This document shows, piece after piece, positions 20,058 through 28,141 of a DNA stretch of 64,000 nucleotides. Source of the DNA: Corynebacterium ammoniagenes DSM 20306 (GTDB taxonomy: Bacteria; Actinomycetota; Actinomycetes; Mycobacteriales; Mycobacteriaceae); NCBI RefSeq assembly GCF_001941425.1, contig NZ_CP009244.1:1488001-1552000 (forward strand). The letters run 5' to 3'. Position 1 is the first letter of the stretch; the number at the start of each line of letters is the position of its first letter. The notes below the pieces were generated by a model, which was not told where the DNA came from, made no database searches, and saw only the letters and a list, made by a program, of their open reading frames with translations. The position numbers and the translations under genes are program-made.

Positions 20058-20770
20058 GCCCTGCTCCTTTCGTCTGAATTATTAGTAATTGGTGTCAAGG
20101 GGATATTCGTTGTACAGATTCCGTGACCATCTGCAATAGAGGCCAAGGGCTGTACGTGAGTGCCTAACAGGGCGGAAAAGACTTCCTGTTCCGCCTCACA
20201 CAATTCTGGGTGCTGCTCGGCCACTCTCGCTACTGGGCAGTGGTGCTGACAAACCTGCACCCCGTGCCCAGCTTCGTGAATAGTGGCTGCATACCCATTA
20301 TCGTCCAGTGCAGCTGCAAGTTTACGTGCTGTGTCCACGACCGATTCATTCTCCCCCACTAGGGGTTCAATATCGGCGAGGAGCCGTTCCATGCGCAGAA
20401 TGGCGAATTTCTTGACAGCCTCAGAGCCACCGACTTCACGCAGCGTGTCGAGTGCTTCTGAAGCAAGTTCGTCATAGGTGTGGCCGAACTGGGATCGACC
20501 TTTGTCCGTGAGGCGAAAGTGCTTAGCCGGTCTACCCCGTCCCGCGGACTGCCCATTTTTGGGCTGCGGGCGGCGATTGACTACTTCGGTCAAGCCATCT
20601 TCCACCAGGATGTCTAAATGCCGACGAACGCCGGCAGCTGAAAGACCAAGCTGTGTGCCCAAATTGGACGCTGTGATCGGACCTTCTTTGAGCAACAAAA
20701 GCATGACTTGGCGGCGCGTATCGCCTTCAGTTGACCGAGTCTCGGTCTGTAACTGCGTTTCTGCAGCCAT
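20054..20770 (-). CDS. sufR: SufR, Fe-S-sensing transcriptional repressor of the suf operon
   Basis: The 238-residue protein has an N-terminal winged helix (about residues 17-90, with [25 protein letters not shown] as helix-turn-helix). The C-terminal dimer/sensor domain has three cysteines at 174, 178 and 191 (CQHHC, then PELCEAE). That C-x3-C-x12-C spacing is what I recall for mycobacterial SufR, which binds a [4Fe-4S] cluster. I place the start at ATG 20770, 8 bases behind AAGGAGG; an upstream in-frame GTG overlaps that ribosome site. As first gene of the operon it presumably autoregulates, and a palindrome lies 33 bases upstream. Confidence 0.95.
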   Translation of the reverse strand: MAAETQLQTETRSTEGDTRRQVMLLLLKEGPITASNLGTQLGLSAAGVRRHLDILVEDGLTEVVNRRPQPKNGQSAGRGRPAKHFRLTDKGRSQFGHTYDELASEALDTLREVGGSEAVKKFAILRMERLLADIEPLVGENESVVDTARKLAAALDDNGYAATIHEAGHGVQVCQHHCPVARVAEQHPELCEAEQEVFSALLGTHVQPLASIADGHGICTTNIPLTPITNNSDERSRA

Positions 20771-20802
20771 TGCGCCCACCTCCTTTTGCTCTCTCTTTAG
20801 AC

Positions 20803-20814
20803 AACACTAGTGTT
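20803..20814. promoter_or_regulatory. Candidate SufR operator, palindrome AACACTAGTGTT
   Basis: A perfect 12-base palindrome lies 33 bases upstream of the sufR start, in the gap shared with the divergent mptB. It contains ACACT half-sites, which resemble the half-site I recall for mycobacterial SufR. Location and symmetry suit a repressor operator; binding is inferred. Confidence 0.5.
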
Positions 20815-20999
20815 CCCTAATTCATTCCCAATTGCTACCGACGCAGGTCAACGGCGTGTCGATATTACGGAATTCTGTTTCCTTAATAGCCCGTCTCCCA
20901 GCACCTTCCCAGAAAAATAGGCCTTTTGGACGCCTGAAAGAATGTCTTAAACACCGTGGCTGCACACCCCCGACAAGGTGGGCATTAAAGTAATAAGCC

Positions 21000-22727
21000 A
21001 TGAGGATAAGACTGGGTCGCCTCGGCGGCATGTGGAAAGGGATCCGCGAGGAGATGCCTCGCTTCGGCACCGCCGGGTCTCGTTCCGCACAATTGCACGG
21101 AGATGACCACGCGAAGTTTGATGTCAGCGAGTCCTCTACCGATACCCCGTCGCAGACGCAGCCACAGACTCAGTCTGATACCCACAAGCTTTTTATCTTG
21201 CGATGGCTTGGCACCCTTGGTTCACTACTTATCGGTCTCGGGGGCCTCGGTGCAGGCGCCTTGCCCGTGGTCGGCAATCCCTTTGGCGAATTGCCTTTCG
21301 GACAACTCATGGGGCGCATGTTGGTCTCTTCCAGCGCGATGGTTTTTATCGGCGTTGGTTTGCTCGTCATCGCCTGGTTGCTGCTCGCCCCCATGGCGGG
21401 CACACCTCTGTTCCCACGCCGCCAAGCCGTGCAGCACACATTGTCACGGTCTCAAGTGTGGGTGACATTTTTCAGCTGGACCGTGCCGATTATTGCCACC
21501 GCCCCGCTATTTACTCAGGATATTTATTCCTATATCGCCAATGGCTCGATCGTGGTCCAGGGCATGGACCCTTATGCCGCAGGCCCGGTGCAGCTACTCG
21601 GCGCGGATGATGACCTTGCGCGCTCAGTGCCATTCATCTGGGCTAATTCCCCATCGCCATATGGTCCGGTTGCCCTAGGCATTGCCGCATTATTTAGCCT
21701 CATCACCAATGACTCCATCGTGGCCGCGGTGATTTTGCACCGACTGGCTTCCATCCTCGGCGTTATTGCCGCCGGGTGGGCCATCGCGAAGCTTGCGCAA
21801 CGCTGCCGGGTGCAGCCCGCATCAGCGCTGTGGCTAGGCATATTGAATCCGCTGACTATCTTGCACCTGATCGGCGGCATACATAATGAATCCATCATGC
21901 TCGGCTTTGCTTTGGTGGGCATGGAGGTTGCGCTACGGGGCATCGATAAGCTGCATGCCAGCTTTCGCTTGTCGATGTCCACGGCGTGGCCAGCCTGGCT
22001 GCTGATCTTCGGCGGTAGTGTGCTCATCTCTGCCGCGGGCATGGTCAAGGTCACCGGCTTTATTGGCTTGGGTTTTGTCGGCATGGCCCTGGCACGACTG
22101 TTTACCCAACGCTTGCAGTGGAAACACTGGCTGGCCATTTCCACCGCGGCCGGAACCTTTGTCGCCGTGCTGGCCTTTACCATCGCGGCGTTTACAGTTC
22201 TTTCCGGCATTGGGCTCGGATGGATTACCGGTCAGGGTGGTGCGGCCACGATTCGCTCCTGGCTATCGATCTCCACAGATATTGGCGTGACCTCCGGATT
22301 CATAGGAATGATGTTGGGGCTAGGTGATCACACCGAAGCTATCTTGACCGTCACCCGCGCCGTCGGAGTATTGGCGGCCGCAGCTTTTATGGTGCGCATG
22401 ATCTTTGCTACCTACCGCGGGGTCATGCACCCAGTAGGCGGGCTCGGCGTATCCACCTTGGTCCTGGTTATCCTGTTTCCAGTGGTGCACCCCTGGTATA
22501 TCCTGTGGGCTATTTTCCCGCTGGCCGCGTGGGCCAATCGCCTCTTTTTCCGCTACGCGGTCATGATCTACTCGGCCGTGATGAGCTTTGTCGTACTGCC
22601 GCGCGGATTGGGGTTACCACCGGGAACCATTCTGCAGATTTACCTCTCTGCCGCAGTGGGCTTAGCGGTCTTGGTCACCATCGGGTGGGTCGCGTTACGG
22701 CTTTTTAGGCGTCGTGTCCTAAACTAG
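21000..22727 (+). CDS. mptB: Polyprenyl-phosphomannose-dependent alpha-1,6-mannosyltransferase MptB
   Basis: The 575-residue GT-C fold integral membrane enzyme extends the alpha-1,6-mannan core of lipomannan and lipoarabinomannan on the outer face of the plasma membrane, using C50 polyprenyl-phosphate-mannose. About 13 hydrophobic segments are visible. The first loop has FTQDIYSYIANGSIVVQGMD, containing the catalytic aspartate region, and HNESIMLG and VVHPWYILWAIFPLA are family-like. A hydrophilic Gln/Thr/Ser-rich cytoplasmic N-terminus of about 60 residues precedes TM1. The ATG at 21000 has no strong ribosome site, so a later start is possible. Divergence from sufR matches the C. glutamicum neighbourhood. 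Confidence 0.88.
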   Translation: MRIRLGRLGGMWKGIREEMPRFGTAGSRSAQLHGDDHAKFDVSESSTDTPSQTQPQTQSDTHKLFILRWLGTLGSLLIGLGGLGAGALPVVGNPFGELPFGQLMGRMLVSSSAMVFIGVGLLVIAWLLLAPMAGTPLFPRRQAVQHTLSRSQVWVTFFSWTVPIIATAPLFTQDIYSYIANGSIVVQGMDPYAAGPVQLLGADDDLARSVPFIWANSPSPYGPVALGIAALFSLITNDSIVAAVILHRLASILGVIAAGWAIAKLAQRCRVQPASALWLGILNPLTILHLIGGIHNESIMLGFALVGMEVALRGIDKLHASFRLSMSTAWPAWLLIFGGSVLISAAGMVKVTGFIGLGFVGMALARLFTQRLQWKHWLAISTAAGTFVAVLAFTIAAFTVLSGIGLGWITGQGGAATIRSWLSISTDIGVTSGFIGMMLGLGDHTEAILTVTRAVGVLAAAAFMVRMIFATYRGVMHPVGGLGVSTLVLVILFPVVHPWYILWAIFPLAAWANRLFFRYAVMIYSAVMSFVVLPRGLGLPPGTILQIYLSAAVGLAVLVTIGWVALRLFRRRVLN

Positions 22728-22733
22728 ACAACC

Positions 22734-23666
22734 GTGAGTACAACTTTTGATGGACATCCGGTTTTGCGCCTTGACAACGTGGTCAAAGACTACGGAGACA
22801 AGCGCGCAGTTAACGGTTTGAGCTTTCATGTTCACCAAGGTGAGTTGCTGTGTCTGCTAGGCGCTAATGGCGCGGGCAAGACCACCACCATCGAAATGTG
22901 CGAGGGGTTTATCACCCCAACTTCCGGGGAGATCTCCGTGCTCGGTTTCAACCCCGCCACCCATCCTGATGCCGTGCGCGAGCGCGTCGGCATCATGCTG
23001 CAAGGCGGCGGTGGCTACAACGGCATCAAGGTACGCGAGATGTTGCAGCTAGCTGCCCGCTATAGTGCCAATCCACACGATCCGGATTGGCTCATTGATA
23101 TCTTGGGCCTTGGCGGGGTCGCGAAAAACACCTACCGGCGCCTTTCCGGTGGCCAACAACAGCGCTTAGCATTAGCGCTCGCCATTATCGGTCGTCCTAA
23201 TCTGGTCTTTCTCGATGAGCCCACAGCTGGGCTCGATACCCAATCGCGCATTGCGGTCTGGGAATTAATTCGCGCGTTAAAGCGCGATGGTGTGGCCGTC
23301 GTGCTAACCACCCACCTGATGGATGAGGCTGAAGCACTAGCCGACAATGTTTTGATCGTCGATCACGGCAGCCAGGTGGCCATGGGCACCCCAGATGAGC
23401 TGACGAAGATTGCGTCTTCAGCGCTCATCTCGATCGTGTGCAATCACGAAGTGGATGAAGAAGCATTTCACCGCGCCGTCGGCGTAGAGATCTCCGCTAT
23501 TCGGCCATTGCACTATCGCATCACGATGGAGCCCACCCCAGAAGCAATTGCCACGATCACGAAAGAGCTAGCACGTCAAGAGGTGCTTATTACCCAGCTT
23601 GAGACATCGCACCGCAATTTAGAAGATGTCTTCTTGGATATCACCGGCCGTCATTTAAGGAGCTAA
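22734..23666 (+). CDS. ABC-2 type exporter ATP-binding protein (DrrA-like)
   Basis: A 310-residue ATPase with one ABC domain: Walker A GANGAGKTTT near residues 43-52, Q-loop MLQGGGGYNG, signature LSGGQQQRLALALA, Walker B LVFLDEPTAGLD and THLMDEAE switch. A C-terminal extension of about 90 residues, ending NLEDVFLDITG, is typical of DrrA/CcmA-like exporters. The GTG start at 22734 is 6 bases after mptB and the permease follows 5 bases later, so all three may be one transcript. The substrate is unknown. Its constant position beside mptB suggests an envelope-related molecule, which is inference only. Confidence 0.9.
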   Translation: MSTTFDGHPVLRLDNVVKDYGDKRAVNGLSFHVHQGELLCLLGANGAGKTTTIEMCEGFITPTSGEISVLGFNPATHPDAVRERVGIMLQGGGGYNGIKVREMLQLAARYSANPHDPDWLIDILGLGGVAKNTYRRLSGGQQQRLALALAIIGRPNLVFLDEPTAGLDTQSRIAVWELIRALKRDGVAVVLTTHLMDEAEALADNVLIVDHGSQVAMGTPDELTKIASSALISIVCNHEVDEEAFHRAVGVEISAIRPLHYRITMEPTPEAIATITKELARQEVLITQLETSHRNLEDVFLDITGRHLRS

Positions 23667-23671
23667 GAGTC

Positions 23672-24481
23672 ATGACTGATGCCTCTCAATCAGATGCCGT
23701 GATGCACGGCCAAGTTCTGCCATCGTTTGCCCCAGGCACGTTTACCCCAGATGCCAAGGCGTCGAGCATCTCCACGATGATCACCGCGCAAGGTGCGATG
23801 GAAGCCAAGCTCATGCTGCGCCACGGCGAGCAGCAATTGCTGAGCATCATCATTCCTTTGGGTTTGCTCATTGCTTTCCGGGTCTTTCCGATAACCGATA
23901 GCTTCGGCGGCATCGACGCCGCTATTCCGATGGTGTTTGCGGTCGCGGCTACCTCCGCCGGGTTTACCGGCCAAGCTATTGCGGTCGCCTTCGACCGCCG
24001 CTACGGCGCACTCAAGCGCAGCGGTGCTTCCGGCGTTCCCGCCTGGGCCATTATTGCCGGCAAGATTATCGCCGTCTTCGCGATGGTCTGTCTGCAGGTC
24101 ATTGTCCTAGGCACCGCGTCATTTCTCCTAGGGTTCCGCGCCCCAGTTTCCGGAATCTTGCTGGCCTTTGTGGTGTTACTGCTCGGAGTCGCGGCTTTTA
24201 CTGCGCTTGGACTCACCTTAGGCGGCAGCCTCAGCGCGGAAATCGTGCTTGCGCTGTCGAACCTGATTTGGTTTATCCTCTTAGCCATCGTCGGCTGGAC
24301 GCTGTACTCGCAAGGGCTCATCGACGTGGGCTGGTTGAATCTCATCCCGTCCGTCGCCCTAGCCAGCGGACTAGTCGAAGCGTTGGCCGGATCATTTCCC
24401 ACCATTCCATTCCTTGCCTTGATCCTCTGGGCGATCGTCGCGTCGTTTGCAGCAAGCAAATGGTTCCGTTTTGAGGGCTAA
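23672..24481 (+). CDS. ABC-2 type exporter permease
   Basis: The 269-residue partner of the preceding ATPase. A hydrophilic N-terminus of about 45 residues precedes six hydrophobic segments, and ITAQGAMEAKLMLRHGEQQ before TM1 is the usual amphipathic interface helix. The second half contains FTALGLTLGGSLSAEIVLAL, a common ABC-2 membrane signature. The ATG at 23672 lies behind AAGGAGC. It ends 69 bases before ctaA. Confidence 0.87.
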   Translation: MTDASQSDAVMHGQVLPSFAPGTFTPDAKASSISTMITAQGAMEAKLMLRHGEQQLLSIIIPLGLLIAFRVFPITDSFGGIDAAIPMVFAVAATSAGFTGQAIAVAFDRRYGALKRSGASGVPAWAIIAGKIIAVFAMVCLQVIVLGTASFLLGFRAPVSGILLAFVVLLLGVAAFTALGLTLGGSLSAEIVLALSNLIWFILLAIVGWTLYSQGLIDVGWLNLIPSVALASGLVEALAGSFPTIPFLALILWAIVASFAASKWFRFEG

Positions 24482-24550
24482 ATGTGAACTTACTCTTTTA
24501 ACCGCTAATTTTTTAGGCCACCCCCATTATCAAAGGTAACGTAAGTATTC

Positions 24551-25615
24551 GTGAGCGCCATGACTGATTCTTCCCCTACTGCAACCCAGACACCTCGGAC
24601 CGGCAAACCCGGCCCCTTCAACCGCATACGAAGCTTCTTCCGCGAGGCGGCACCGTCCATCAAACAGCAAAGAATCATCGCTTTGATCTTGCTGATCTGC
24701 CAGGGCGGCATCACCGTTTCCGGCTCGATTGTGCGTGTCACTGGCTCCGGCCTCGGCTGTGAGACCTGGCCTAATTGCCACGCTGGCTCGTTGGTTCCTG
24801 TCCCCGGGGCCGCGCCCTGGATTCACCAGGTCATTGAGTTTGGCAACCGTCTGCTGACCTTCGTGGTCGCTGCCGCTGCCATTGCCGCAATCGTTGCTAT
24901 GCATATGGCTAAGCGTCGCTTTGAGCTCAAACTCTATGCTTGGCTGTCTATCGCTGGCATTGCCGTGCAGGCTGTCCTCGGCGCCATCTCCGTCTTTATG
25001 GATCTGCACTGGTGGGCGGTTGCCATCCACTTCATTCCATCGATGATCTTGGTCTGGATTGCCGCCATGTTGTACTCACGCATTAAAGAAGCCGACGATG
25101 GCACGCGCACGCCAGAGCTTTCCGATGCCATTCGCTACCTCGCCATCGCTGCCGTAGTAGGACTTAGCGTCGTGCTGATGACCGGCACCATGGTCACCGG
25201 GTCTGGTGTACACGCTGGCGATGCGGGCGTTGGTATGGAAGGCCGTTTGGATATCGATACCAAGCTCATGGCCTATATCCACGCCGGATGCATGTACGTC
25301 TACGTTCTCTTTACCGTCATCGTGCAGGTACTGCTATACCGCAAGAATGCTTCCGATGCCGCGAAGAAGGCCGGCTGGGTCCTCATCGCCTGCATTATTA
25401 TTCAGTGGGCAATCGGTGTCTTCCAGTTCTACATGGGCGTGCCACGCTGGACCATTCCATTCCATATCGGAATGTCCTCAGTAGTCACGGCTTACACTGC
25501 CCTGCTTTATGCACACGGAATTGTTCGCGCTGGCGGAACCTCCGGCCTTGAAACAGGTTCACCAGCTGGCGATGTCAAGCGGGAAAAGCGACAGAAAGCC
25601 CTCGCAGCGCGCTAA
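24551..25615 (+). CDS. ctaA: Heme A synthase CtaA
   Basis: Converts heme O to heme A for the aa3-type cytochrome oxidase. The 354-residue protein has eight TM segments in two four-helix bundles. The first extracytoplasmic loop has the cysteine pair GLGCETWPNC. Candidate heme ligand histidines sit in WIHQVIEFGNRLL, LHWWAVAIHF, YIHAGCMY and IPFHIGMSS. The frame opens at GTG 24551; the ATG at 24560 is an equally good start because no ribosome site is clear. ctaB lies 1.1 kb away in opposite orientation, the normal corynebacterial arrangement. Confidence 0.93.
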   Translation: MSAMTDSSPTATQTPRTGKPGPFNRIRSFFREAAPSIKQQRIIALILLICQGGITVSGSIVRVTGSGLGCETWPNCHAGSLVPVPGAAPWIHQVIEFGNRLLTFVVAAAAIAAIVAMHMAKRRFELKLYAWLSIAGIAVQAVLGAISVFMDLHWWAVAIHFIPSMILVWIAAMLYSRIKEADDGTRTPELSDAIRYLAIAAVVGLSVVLMTGTMVTGSGVHAGDAGVGMEGRLDIDTKLMAYIHAGCMYVYVLFTVIVQVLLYRKNASDAAKKAGWVLIACIIIQWAIGVFQFYMGVPRWTIPFHIGMSSVVTAYTALLYAHGIVRAGGTSGLETGSPAGDVKREKRQKALAAR

Positions 25616-25635
25616 AAACAGTTAGCCTGGAATAC

Positions 25636-26604
25636 ATGTATGCAATCCAGGTAGCAAAACATGGTGGACCCGAAGTTTTGGAGTACACCGAAGTGCCCTC
25701 CCCAACTCCTTCCGAGGAGCAGGTATTGGTCGACGTCATTACTGCTGGCGTCAATTACATCGATACCTATTACCGGGAGGGCATTTATAATGCCCAAACG
25801 CCTTTTATCATTGGACTTGAGGGTGTCGGCCGCGTGGCGCATGACCCGAAGGGCGAAATCGCCGAGGGCACCATGGTTGCTTGGAATGACGCTTTCGGAT
25901 CTTATGCGGAGCAGGTCTGCGTCGATCGCAACCGCATGGTGGCCGTGCCTGATGACATTGACTTGAACGTCGCTGGCACGATGTTGCTACAAGGTATTAC
26001 CGCGCACTACCTCATTCACGGTGTCGCCGAACTGGATGAAAATAGCTCATGCTTGATTACGGCCGGTGCCGGTGGTGTGGGACTGCTGGCGACCCAGATG
26101 GCGAAGGCGGCAGGCGCCACCGTGTATACCGTGGTCTCTTCCGATGAAAAAGAAACACTGTCCTATGAAGCAGGTGCGGACCAAGTATTTCGCTACTCCG
26201 GTGGACTAGCGGAAAAGGTTCGCCGTTTTAACGGCGGCCGAGGCGTCGACGTTGTCTATGACGGCGTGGGCAAAGACACGTTCCAAGAGTCACTGGAAGT
26301 CGTACGCCCGCGCGGCACCGTCTGCCTCTTTGGTGCGGCCTCTGGGCCCGTGGACCCCATCGACCCACAGGTGCTCAACAAGCACGGTTCTATCTTCTTA
26401 ACGCGTCCTTCTATTGGTGCCTACACCGCGACGGATGCAGAATTTCAGATGCGTGCTTCTACCGTGGTGCAAATGGTCAACGAAGGAAAGCTCACCTTCC
26501 GGGTACACGATGTCTATGACCTACAAGATGCCCGCCAGGCCCACGAAGACCTACAAAACCGCAAGACCACCGGCTCAGTAGTACTCCGCGTGCAAAAGGG
26601 CTAA
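25636..26604 (+). CDS. qor: NADPH:quinone oxidoreductase (zinc-free MDR family)
   Basis: A 322-residue medium-chain reductase that probably reduces quinones or enones with NADPH. The N-terminal GroES-like domain starts MYAIQVAKHGGPEVLEYTEV and includes GVNYIDTYYREG. The Rossmann domain has TAGAGGVGLLATQMAKAAGA and VVSSDEKETL. The structural-zinc cysteine cluster of alcohol dehydrogenases is absent, as expected for the quinone reductase branch. It follows ctaA by 20 bases. A hairpin at 26677-26724 ends the unit. Confidence 0.92.
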   Translation: MYAIQVAKHGGPEVLEYTEVPSPTPSEEQVLVDVITAGVNYIDTYYREGIYNAQTPFIIGLEGVGRVAHDPKGEIAEGTMVAWNDAFGSYAEQVCVDRNRMVAVPDDIDLNVAGTMLLQGITAHYLIHGVAELDENSSCLITAGAGGVGLLATQMAKAAGATVYTVVSSDEKETLSYEAGADQVFRYSGGLAEKVRRFNGGRGVDVVYDGVGKDTFQESLEVVRPRGTVCLFGAASGPVDPIDPQVLNKHGSIFLTRPSIGAYTATDAEFQMRASTVVQMVNEGKLTFRVHDVYDLQDARQAHEDLQNRKTTGSVVLRVQKG

Positions 26605-26676
26605 TTCCAAGGGCTATGCCCGAGGGCCACGGTCTTAGCAAGAGCTCCCTGCGGCAGCGAACTCAGCAAGGATCGC

Positions 26677-26724
26677 AAACGGCGGCGTCCAGACGAGGAT
26701 TACTCCTCGCGGACGCCGCCGTTT
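26677..26724. terminator. Bidirectional hairpin between convergent qor and ctaB
   Basis: AAACGGCGGCGTCC and GGACGCCGCCGTTT make a perfect 14-bp stem, continued inward by CGAGGA/TCCTCG. It sits between the two convergent stops (26604 and 26765) and can serve both strands; plus-strand output continues as ATGTATTTATG. Confidence 0.8.
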
Positions 26725-26764
26725 ATGTATTTATGTACTTATACCCTCGCGGTGGGTTTATGTT

Positions 26765-27724
26765 TTAGAAGAGCACGGTAGACCAGCCGAGCATGCGGCC
26801 GATGGGCTCCCAACCAACGATAGCGTCAATGGTCAGGCCAATAAAGAGCACCGAGAGGTAGTTATTCGAGTAGATGAACAAGCGCATTGGCTTTACCTTC
26901 GCGCCCTTCTTCACGCCGTCATGCAGACGAATGGCCATCCACAGGAATCCGATACCGGAAGCAATCGCGGCAATGAGATAGATCCAAGACGCGGCAGGAA
27001 GCAGCAACAAGGTCACGACAACGGTGGCAATGGTGTACCACACGATCTGACGAGTTACCTCGGATTCCTTAGCTACCACTGGCAGCATTGGCACGCCTGC
27101 ACGGCGGTAGTCTTCCTTGTACTTCATGGCCAGCGCCCAAGTGTGAGGAGGAGTCCAGAAGAAGATGATGAGGAAGAGAACAACGGCCTGCCACCAGCGG
27201 TCTGGTTGACCGTCCATAGCGTTATCGCGGATAACTGCCCAGCCCACCAGAGCCGGCATGCAGCCTGCGAGACCGCCCCACACGATTCCCTGTTCGTTTT
27301 TCATCTTCAGCCACTTGGTGTAGACGAAGACGTAGAAGAAGTTGGTTAGCAGAACGAAGAATGCTGCCAACCAGGAATTGGCTACGACTCCGAGCCAAAA
27401 TACTGACAGCGCCAGCATGATGAACGCGAAAATCGCGGCATTCTTGCGGCTAATTTTTCCACGAACCAAGGGACGCGCGCGGGTGCGCTGCATTTTTTGA
27501 TCAAGCTCATATTCGACCACGTTATTAAACGTGTGCGCTGCCGCAGCACCCATCCAACCACCGAAAATGGTGGAAATGATGAGCCAGATGTTATCGGCAG
27601 CGGCTTCAACGCCGCGTTGCGCCTGCAACATCGCAGGGATGGCGGCTACAAGGAGGAGCTCGATGATCCTAGGTTTTGTCAAAGCAATATAGGCCTTGAT
27701 GGTGTCCAAGGAATTTTCCTCCAA
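26765..27724 (-). CDS. ctaB: Protoheme IX farnesyltransferase (heme O synthase) CtaB
   Basis: A membrane prenyltransferase of the UbiA family that adds the farnesyl group to heme B, the step before CtaA. In 319 residues there are about eight TM segments. The first aspartate-containing motif lies in [20 protein letters not shown] and the second loop [16 protein letters not shown] is typical. The ATG at 27724 gives the normal length. Upstream, a 417-base gap divides it from the divergent tkt. A small GC-rich hairpin at 27758-27780 lies in the ctaB leader. Confidence 0.95.
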   Translation of the reverse strand: MEENSLDTIKAYIALTKPRIIELLLVAAIPAMLQAQRGVEAAADNIWLIISTIFGGWMGAAAAHTFNNVVEYELDQKMQRTRARPLVRGKISRKNAAIFAFIMLALSVFWLGVVANSWLAAFFVLLTNFFYVFVYTKWLKMKNEQGIVWGGLAGCMPALVGWAVIRDNAMDGQPDRWWQAVVLFLIIFFWTPPHTWALAMKYKEDYRRAGVPMLPVVAKESEVTRQIVWYTIATVVVTLLLLPAASWIYLIAAIASGIGFLWMAIRLHDGVKKGAKVKPMRLFIYSNNYLSVLFIGLTIDAIVGWEPIGRMLGWSTVLF

Positions 27725-28141
27725 CTATTAATTGTCTGTGCACAGTGCAGTACCTGATGCGCCGTACGTCGTGCGGCGCAATGTTATCTGCATTCAGGCG
27801 CCTATTGAAATCAAAAATTAACGGCACAAATGTGCCGATTACGCTTGACTAGTCGAGCAGGGAATCAAACTAGTTCCCTGAGGTATCTAATTCGTCAGCA
27901 ACGTCACAATGGATTGCCCTACCGTTGCGCCCACTAACTTAATTTCCACTTATTTGTGCGAATTACGGTGCAATTCGGCGCTGATTATAAGTAGGTTAAG
28001 CAGCAGGTAACCATCACAGCCTACAACTTTTTGCTGAAAGGACGAAATAGCAACACGTAGTGGATCCTTCCGCACCTAGGTATAAGTAGACTTGTACGCG
28101 TCAGTATTAATCCCGAATAGATTGGTGAGGCAACTTAAACC
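27725..28141. promoter_or_regulatory. Divergent ctaB/tkt promoter region
   Basis: A 417-base gap without a gene. It contains a hairpin TGCGCCG-N9-CGGCGCA at 27758-27780 near ctaB. The 9-mer TATAAGTAG occurs twice, at 27986-27994 and 28081-28089, both on the tkt side. Each could be an extended -10 element. I could not assign matching -35 boxes, so the promoter calls are tentative. Confidence 0.45.
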
